DNA from: RUG563 sp964423675
GTDB taxonomy: Bacteria; Bacillota; Clostridia; Christensenellales; Aristaeellaceae
DNA length: 16,336 nt
Assembly: GCA_964423675.1 (NCBI GenBank)
Contig: CAYRFP010000047.1
Coordinates: 1-16,336 of the forward strand
Reading direction: 5' to 3'
A program made the position numbers and the translations under genes. Below the pieces are notes generated by a model. The model was given only the letters and a program-made list of their open reading frames with translations, had not been told where the DNA came from and searched no databases. Of the stretch, positions 13,515-16,336 are shown one piece after another; position 1 is the stretch's first letter, and every line of letters starts with the position of its first letter.

Positions 13515-13542
13515 ATTATAACACGATTTTTTTGAAAATCAA
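13515..13542 (-). promoter_or_regulatory. Predicted promoter of the second MATE gene
   Basis: On the minus strand: TTGATT (complement of 13537-13542), 16 bases, TATAAT (complement of 13515-13520). The start would fall near 13508, about 13 bases before the attenuator stem and 80 bases before the ATG. Confidence 0.6.
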
Positions 13543-13570
13543 GCGATGCGAACGCAAAAAAGTATGTTGG

Positions 13571-13595
13571 AAAAGAGACGAGAGGCACTCGTCTT
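13571..13595 (-). terminator. Terminator of the ArsR-DUF2087 operon
   Basis: On the minus strand AGACGAG pairs with CTCGTCT (arms 13588-13594 and 13576-13582) around a 5-base loop, then TCTTTTCC. It begins 2 bases after the regulator stop, so the regulator and the MATE gene are separate units. Confidence 0.65.
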
Positions 13596-13596
13596 C

Positions 13597-14151
13597 TCAG
13601 GGCTTAACTCGCCAATAGCCGTTTTTGTCTCGATCTAACAGCTGCTCGCCCACCATATCCCGGCGAAGCGTACAAAAATCATCATGGAAATCCGCAAGGA
13701 TGATATTAACTTCCCGCTCGGTGTAAATGCGGTCGTATTCAAAAGCTTCCGCAATCACTTCTAGAACGATCCGCTCCTTTTTTTGCTGGGTTGGAATGGA
13801 TTTCAGCTTTCCATATTCAAAGAACGTATCGATCACCTTTCGCCGGTATTCTGCATCCCGCTGCGCCTGTAGATCGGCCTCGTCTGATTTTTCCAGCAGG
13901 ATCTCTAATATGCTCGTTTCGAAAAGTTCTTTTTTGAGCGAGTACATCGTGTAATACTGGCTCTTGTAGGAAGTGACTGCATCAGCGTCTGTTAGTTTTT
14001 TTAGGTGGAAAGAAACCGTGGGCGGCGTGAGGCCCAGCCGTTCCGCTAACCGCTCCACATACATATCTTCGATGGCCAGAGATTTCAAAATTTGCAATCG
14101 TGATTTATCAGACAGACACTTGAAAAGGCGAATGGCTTCAGCTTCCGTCAT
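13597..14151 (-). CDS. ArsR-family HTH regulator with C-terminal DUF2087 domain
   Basis: A 184-residue DNA-binding protein. Residues 1-75 form an ArsR-type winged helix (A-I-R-L-F-K-C-L-S-D-K-S-R-L-Q-I-L), with recognition helix about 42-54 (T-P-P-T-V-S-F-H-L-K-K-L). The usual metal-binding C-V-C of ArsR/SmtB helix 3 is absent, so metal sensing is unlikely. Residues about 126-182 match DUF2087: E-R-I-V-L-E-V-I-A-E-A-F, then Y-T-E-R-E-V-N-I-I-L-x-D-F, then D-x-x-x-L-R-R-D-M-V and D-R-D-K-N-G-Y-W-R-V. ATG 14151 overlaps the TAA of the upstream gene by one base and has GGAGG 7 bases upstream; the TTG at 14166 would add 5 residues with no support. Targets are unknown; autoregulation or control of the adjacent MATE gene are candidates. 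Confidence 0.9.
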   Translation of the reverse strand: MTEAEAIRLFKCLSDKSRLQILKSLAIEDMYVERLAERLGLTPPTVSFHLKKLTDADAVTSYKSQYYTMYSLKKELFETSILEILLEKSDEADLQAQRDAEYRRKVIDTFFEYGKLKSIPTQQKKERIVLEVIAEAFEYDRIYTEREVNIILADFHDDFCTLRRDMVGEQLLDRDKNGYWRVKP

Positions 14152-14516
14152 TACGCTTCCTCCCAAATGCTTGCGAAATGCTCCTTGATTTCCTCGATGA
14201 CTCCCAGCTTGATTTCTTCAATATGCATTTTAATGGCGTCCTGATGCTGCTGGGCTTCTTTATAAGACGTCGCCCAGCTTAAAGGAATCTGTTGAATTCT
14301 CAACCGGAAGAAATGCTCCACAGCTTGGGAATTGTTCTTGCAGTATTGAAGAGCAACGCCGAAGACAGTGCGGAAAATCCCATAGACATTCGCCTTCACC
14401 TTTTCAAAGTTGGCTTCATCGATTCGCTCATCAGCCTGCAATTCCATGTTTCGCTGCTCACAAGCAGTAATTTGTTGATCAAAATAGGCGTTCATTTTCG
14501 ATATTTTTTGCTCCAT
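14151..14516 (-). CDS. Conserved hypothetical coupled to an ArsR-DUF2087 regulator
   Basis: A 121-residue, mostly helical cytosolic protein. Seen in it are M-N-A-Y-F-D-Q-Q-I-x-A-C-E-Q-R at 8-22, D-E-x-x-F-E-K-V-K-A-N-V-Y-G-I-F-R-T-V at 33-51, P-L-S-W near 78 and H-I-E-E-I-K-L at 98-104, ending in I-W-E-E-A. I recognise it as a Firmicutes conserved hypothetical that travels directly before ArsR-DUF2087 regulators, but know of no function; it may be the regulator's ligand-sensing or antagonist partner (inference). ATG 14516 has GGAGG (complement of 14525-14529) 8 bases upstream; the longer frame from 14636 starts upstream of the promoter and is rejected. The stop overlaps the regulator start as TAATG. 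Confidence 0.82.
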   Translation of the reverse strand: MEQKISKMNAYFDQQITACEQRNMELQADERIDEANFEKVKANVYGIFRTVFGVALQYCKNNSQAVEHFFRLRIQQIPLSWATSYKEAQQHQDAIKMHIEEIKLGVIEEIKEHFASIWEEA

Positions 14517-14588
14517 ATGAATAACCTCCGTTTTCTTGTGGGATTTGCTTTTGCCGCAGGAGGGCTGGTTTGCGGCTTTTGCAAAACA

Positions 14589-14617
14589 ATTATACAATAA
14601 GTTTATCAAAAATGCAA
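14589..14617 (-). promoter_or_regulatory. Promoter of the hypothetical-ArsR operon
   Basis: On the minus strand: TTGCAT (complement of 14612-14617), 17 bases, TATAAT (complement of 14589-14594), start near 14582, leader about 65 bases. The hexamers and spacing equal those of the TIM-barrel promoter at 7118-7146. Confidence 0.72.
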
Positions 14618-14669
14618 TAATTAATTTTATAAACATAAAATCATAAATGCCGAGTGGGAAATGGGTTGC

Positions 14670-14684
14670 TTAGCATAATGCTAA
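14670..14684. repeat. Perfect palindrome TTAGCATAATGCTAA
   Basis: Seven-base arms around one central A, 53 bases upstream of the minus-strand -35 and 160 bases upstream of the rpmB -35. The form suits a dimeric regulator such as the ArsR protein encoded nearby; no T-run follows, so it is not a terminator. Confidence 0.4.
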
Positions 14685-14843
14685 TGGTCATTTGGCAATC
14701 AGAAAAAATACCATGTTCCGCGCAATCTGCTTCAAAAATACACAAACATGATATGTAGAACACCTATTTCGGTTTCGGCAGAGATACTCACGGGGAGAGG
14801 ATCGGCAACAGAGAAAAGGTCATACGGATTTTTGAAAAAACAC

Positions 14844-14872
14844 TTGCTTTTTCTGCAAGCGTATGTTACAAT
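14844..14872 (+). promoter_or_regulatory. Promoter of rpmB
   Basis: TTGCTT (14844-14849), 17 bases, TACAAT (14867-14872). The start is near 14879, leaving a leader of about 73 bases that contains a 6-bp hairpin ACGCGG/CCGCGT (14897-14902 with 14910-14915). Confidence 0.75.
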
Positions 14873-14951
14873 ACAAAGGCTGTCATTATGGATGAAACGC
14901 GGTTTATCCCCGCGTCGCCACAAGAGCAATTCCCCCGGGGAGGTAATTACA

Positions 14952-15176
14952 ATGGGCAAGTTCTGTGAAGTGTGTGAAAAGGGTCAGATGATTGGCCACA
15001 ACGTGAGCCATTCCAACCGCAAGAGCAGCCGTGCCTGGGCTCCCAATGTCCAGAAGGTTCGCGTGATGGTGGAAGGCCGCCCGATGCGCCTGAACGTTTG
15101 CACTCGCTGCCTGCGCAGCGGCTATGTGCAGCGTACTCTGCCCACCCAGGCTGAAGCGACTACTGAAGAAGCCTGA
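14952..15176 (+). CDS. rpmB: 50S ribosomal protein L28
   Basis: A 74-residue structural protein of the large ribosomal subunit. M-G-K-F-C-E-V-C and G-N/H-x-V-S-H-S-N-R-K-S are the L28 signature, with G-R-P-M-R-L-N-V-C-T-R-C-L-R-S-G following. C5, C8, C50 and C53 form the zinc-binding set of the cysteine-containing (C+) L28 form. Start ATG 14952 has GGGGAGG (14937-14943) 8 bases upstream; an in-frame extension to 14748 runs through the promoter and is not used. The acidic tail (A-T-T-E-E-A) is an ordinary lineage extension. Monocistronic, with its own promoter and terminator. The ribosome site is preceded by CCCCC, which could mask it in an mRNA fold. Confidence 0.97.
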   Translation: MGKFCEVCEKGQMIGHNVSHSNRKSSRAWAPNVQKVRVMVEGRPMRLNVCTRCLRSGYVQRTLPTQAEATTEEA

Positions 15177-15196
15177 GCCTGTTTTGCACCGCAATG

Positions 15197-15221
15197 AACC
15201 ACCTGAAAAAGGTGGTTTTTT
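15197..15221 (+). terminator. Terminator of rpmB
   Basis: AACCACC (15197-15203) pairs perfectly with GGTGGTT (15211-15217) around TGAAAAA, ending in a six-T run. Confidence 0.92.
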
Positions 15222-15343
15222 GCGTACAACAAACGCAAGGAAAGGTGTAAACGAGCGCAATGGCAGTGGGCAGCGCTGTCTTCCGAGGTTTTAAAATTCT
15301 ACCGAAAAAGATGAAAAAATACGGAAAAACTTCGGATTTACGC
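15222..15343. other. Spacer between the rpmB terminator and the rplM promoter
   Basis: No gene or ribosome site is supported. A small stem, TTGCGT with ACGCAA (15220-15225 and 15233-15238), follows the terminator; the rest is A-rich plus-strand sequence that keeps a frame open into rplM by chance. Confidence 0.5.
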
Positions 15344-15372
15344 TTGACAAAATCGCCCAAACCAAGTAGAAT
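15344..15372 (+). promoter_or_regulatory. Promoter of rplM-rpsI
   Basis: TTGACA (15344-15349), 17 bases, TAGAAT (15367-15372). The start is near 15379, giving a leader of about 109 bases. Confidence 0.88.
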
Positions 15373-15378
15373 ATTTGA

Positions 15379-15479
15379 TGCATCAATAGGCTCCGCTAGC
15401 CCCGGGTACTATTGTTCATCGCCTTTGCGTGCGACCATCACGCGAAAGCACAAAAACAGAGTTTACCGTTTCAAGGAGG
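15379..15479 (+). promoter_or_regulatory. Structured leader of rplM-rpsI, candidate L13 autoregulatory leader
   Basis: CAATAG (15384-15389) pairs perfectly with CTATTG (15409-15414), enclosing a GC-rich 19-base segment. A second stem TTTGCGTG/CACGCGAA (15424-15431 with 15439-15446, one wobble) follows. The ribosome site AAGGAGG (15473-15479) comes after an unpaired A-rich run. Firmicutes are known to control this operon through an L13 leader; whether this fold matches that family needs a covariance search. Confidence 0.45.
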
Positions 15480-15487
15480 AAGTCAAC

Positions 15488-15922
15488 TTGAATACCTTTA
15501 TGGCGAATGCGCAAAACGTTGAGCGCAAGTGGTATGTCGTTGATGCGGACGGCATGGTGCTTGGTCGTCTCGCCAGCCAGGTGGCAAACATCCTGCGCGG
15601 CAAGAACAAGCCCATCTATACGCCCCATGTGGATACCGGTGATCATGTGATCATCATCAATGCTTCCAAGATCGTTATGACCGGCAAAAAGCTGGATCAG
15701 AAGATTTATTATCATCATTCCGGCTATGTGGGCGGCCTGAAAGAAACCAAATACCGCAAGCTGATTGCTGAAAAGCCTGAATTCGCGGTGCGTCATGCCA
15801 TCGTGGGCATGTTGCCCAAGGGTCCTCTGGGTCGTCAGATGGCCTCCAAGCTGCGCATCTATGCCGGCCCTGAGCATGAGCAGGCCGCGCAGAAGCCCGA
15901 AAAGCTGGAACTCATCAAGTAA
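15488..15922 (+). CDS. rplM: 50S ribosomal protein L13 (TTG start)
   Basis: A 144-residue large-subunit protein. M-N-T-F-M-A-N-A-Q-N-V-E-R-K-W-Y-V-V-D-A is the usual Firmicutes N-terminus; L-G-R-L-A-S-x-V-A-x-x-L-R-G-K-N-K-P, T-G-D-x-V-I-I-I-N-A, Y-Y-H-H-S-G-Y-x-G-G-L-K, G-M-L-P-K-G-P-L-G-R and Y-A-G-P-E-H are family blocks. The start is TTG 15488, because AAGGAGG (15473-15479) is 8 bases from it and 20 bases from the in-frame ATG at 15500, and because MNTFMA is the conserved start. Annotation pipelines may instead pick 15500 or an upstream in-frame start at 15260, which lies before the promoter. It is first in the rplM-rpsI operon, with a 23-base gap to rpsI. Confidence 0.96.
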   Translation: MNTFMANAQNVERKWYVVDADGMVLGRLASQVANILRGKNKPIYTPHVDTGDHVIIINASKIVMTGKKLDQKIYYHHSGYVGGLKETKYRKLIAEKPEFAVRHAIVGMLPKGPLGRQMASKLRIYAGPEHEQAAQKPEKLELIK

Positions 15923-15945
15923 GCTGAGCGGAAGGAGCAAATATC

Positions 15946-16335
15946 ATGTCTAATGATTTCAACGCCGTCGGTCGTCGCAAGTCGGCCGTTGCCCGGGTTC
16001 GTCTTGTGCCCGGTGAAGGCAAAATTCTTATCAATAAGCGCGATATCGACGATTACTTCGGCCTGGAAACCCTGAAGATGACCGTGCGTCAGCCCCTGGT
16101 GCTGACCAACGTGAACGGCAGCTTCGATGTGCTGGTTAACGTTCATGGCGGCGGTCTGTCTGGTCAGGCTGGCGCAATCCGTCATGGTGTCAGCCGTGCT
16201 CTGTGCAAGGCGAATCCCGAACTGCGGGGCGCTCTGAAGAAGGCTGGTTTCCTGACTCGCGATCCTCGTATGAAGGAGCGCAAGAAGTACGGTCTGAAGG
16301 CCGCCCGTCGGGCTCCTCAGTTCAGCAAGCGCTGA
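15946..16335 (+). CDS. rpsI: 30S ribosomal protein S9
   Basis: A 129-residue small-subunit protein, complete with TGA one base before the window end. G-R-R-K-S-A-V-A-R-V, the central V-x-V-x-G-G-G-L-S-G-Q-A-G-A-I-R-H-G-V-S-R-A-L and the C-terminal T-R-D-P-R-M-K-E-R-K-K-Y-G-L-K-A-A-R-R-A-P-Q-F-S-K-R are family blocks. The C-terminal K-R tail reaches the P-site tRNA in the ribosome. AAGGAG (15932-15937) is 8 bases before ATG. Co-transcribed with rplM; no terminator is visible because the window ends. Confidence 0.98.
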   Translation: MSNDFNAVGRRKSAVARVRLVPGEGKILINKRDIDDYFGLETLKMTVRQPLVLTNVNGSFDVLVNVHGGGLSGQAGAIRHGVSRALCKANPELRGALKKAGFLTRDPRMKERKKYGLKAARRAPQFSKR

Positions 16336-16336
16336 T

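Larger units (their letters stand above)
14517..14843. other. Divergent intergenic region without a gene
   Basis: The minus-strand operon leader (14517-14588) contains a hairpin GCCGCA/TGCGGC (14553-14558 with 14571-14576). It is followed by the minus promoter, an AT-rich stretch (14595-14660) and a perfect 15-base palindrome (14670-14684). From 14685 to 14843 I see only low-complexity sequence leading into the rpmB promoter. Confidence 0.6.

Noticed and set aside
14152..14166. TTG 14166 as start of the ArsR regulator
   Set aside because: ATG 14151 has a correctly spaced GGAGG and a TAATG overlap with the upstream gene.

Overview
The window looks like a chromosome segment from a gut-type Clostridia (Firmicutes) of medium GC. 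Supporting signs are strong Shine-Dalgarno sites before most genes, consensus sigma-A promoters with 17-bp spacers, a Gram-positive type LexA box (GAAC-N4-GTTC), a four-cysteine ribosomal protein L28, an rplM-rpsI operon and a tdk of Gram-positive form. No finer taxonomic call is possible from the sequence alone.

Layout. (1) 1-1482, plus strand: the tail of an unknown gene, stacked terminator hairpins, then a tight three-gene cassette of small proteins of the kind seen in clostridial prophages, closed by a terminator. (2) 1766-7076, minus strand: a MATE exporter, thymidine kinase, a yolD-like gene with a UmuC/DinB-class Y-family polymerase under a LexA-controlled promoter, and a xylose-isomerase-like TIM-barrel enzyme. 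(3) 7174-7357, plus strand: tRNA-Pro(GGG) with a perfect consensus promoter and its own terminator. (4) 7487-11867, plus strand: a self-contained operon with its own promoter and terminator. It encodes a secreted or membrane-anchored N-terminal domain, a transmembrane segment and a McrB-type AAA+ ATPase, followed 4 bp later by a protein with a DUF2357-like N-terminus and a coiled coil of about 330 residues. (5) 12021-14516, minus strand: a second MATE exporter whose leader holds a terminator, and a translationally coupled pair made of a conserved hypothetical and an ArsR-DUF2087 regulator. (6) 14844-16335, plus strand: rpmB, then rplM-rpsI with a long structured leader.

The most interesting part is region 4. 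The ATPase has the McrB layout (Walker A, Walker B, GTxNxDD-type signature, DR finger) but sits behind an extracytoplasmic domain and a membrane span. The partner has lost, or never had, the PD-(D/E)xK nuclease expected of McrC/DUF2357 proteins and carries a long charged coiled coil instead. This suggests a membrane-tethered, nuclease-free McrBC-like machine. The ATPase gene is also interrupted by one in-frame amber codon (8007-8009), between the extracytoplasmic domain and the rest, with no convincing restart site. It is therefore a nonsense allele, an assembly error or a recoding site.

Regulation visible in the sequence: a LexA palindrome on the start point of the polymerase-yolD operon; terminator hairpins lying between promoter and start codon of both MATE genes, clearest at the second; and a structured leader before rplM that could be an L13 autoregulatory leader.
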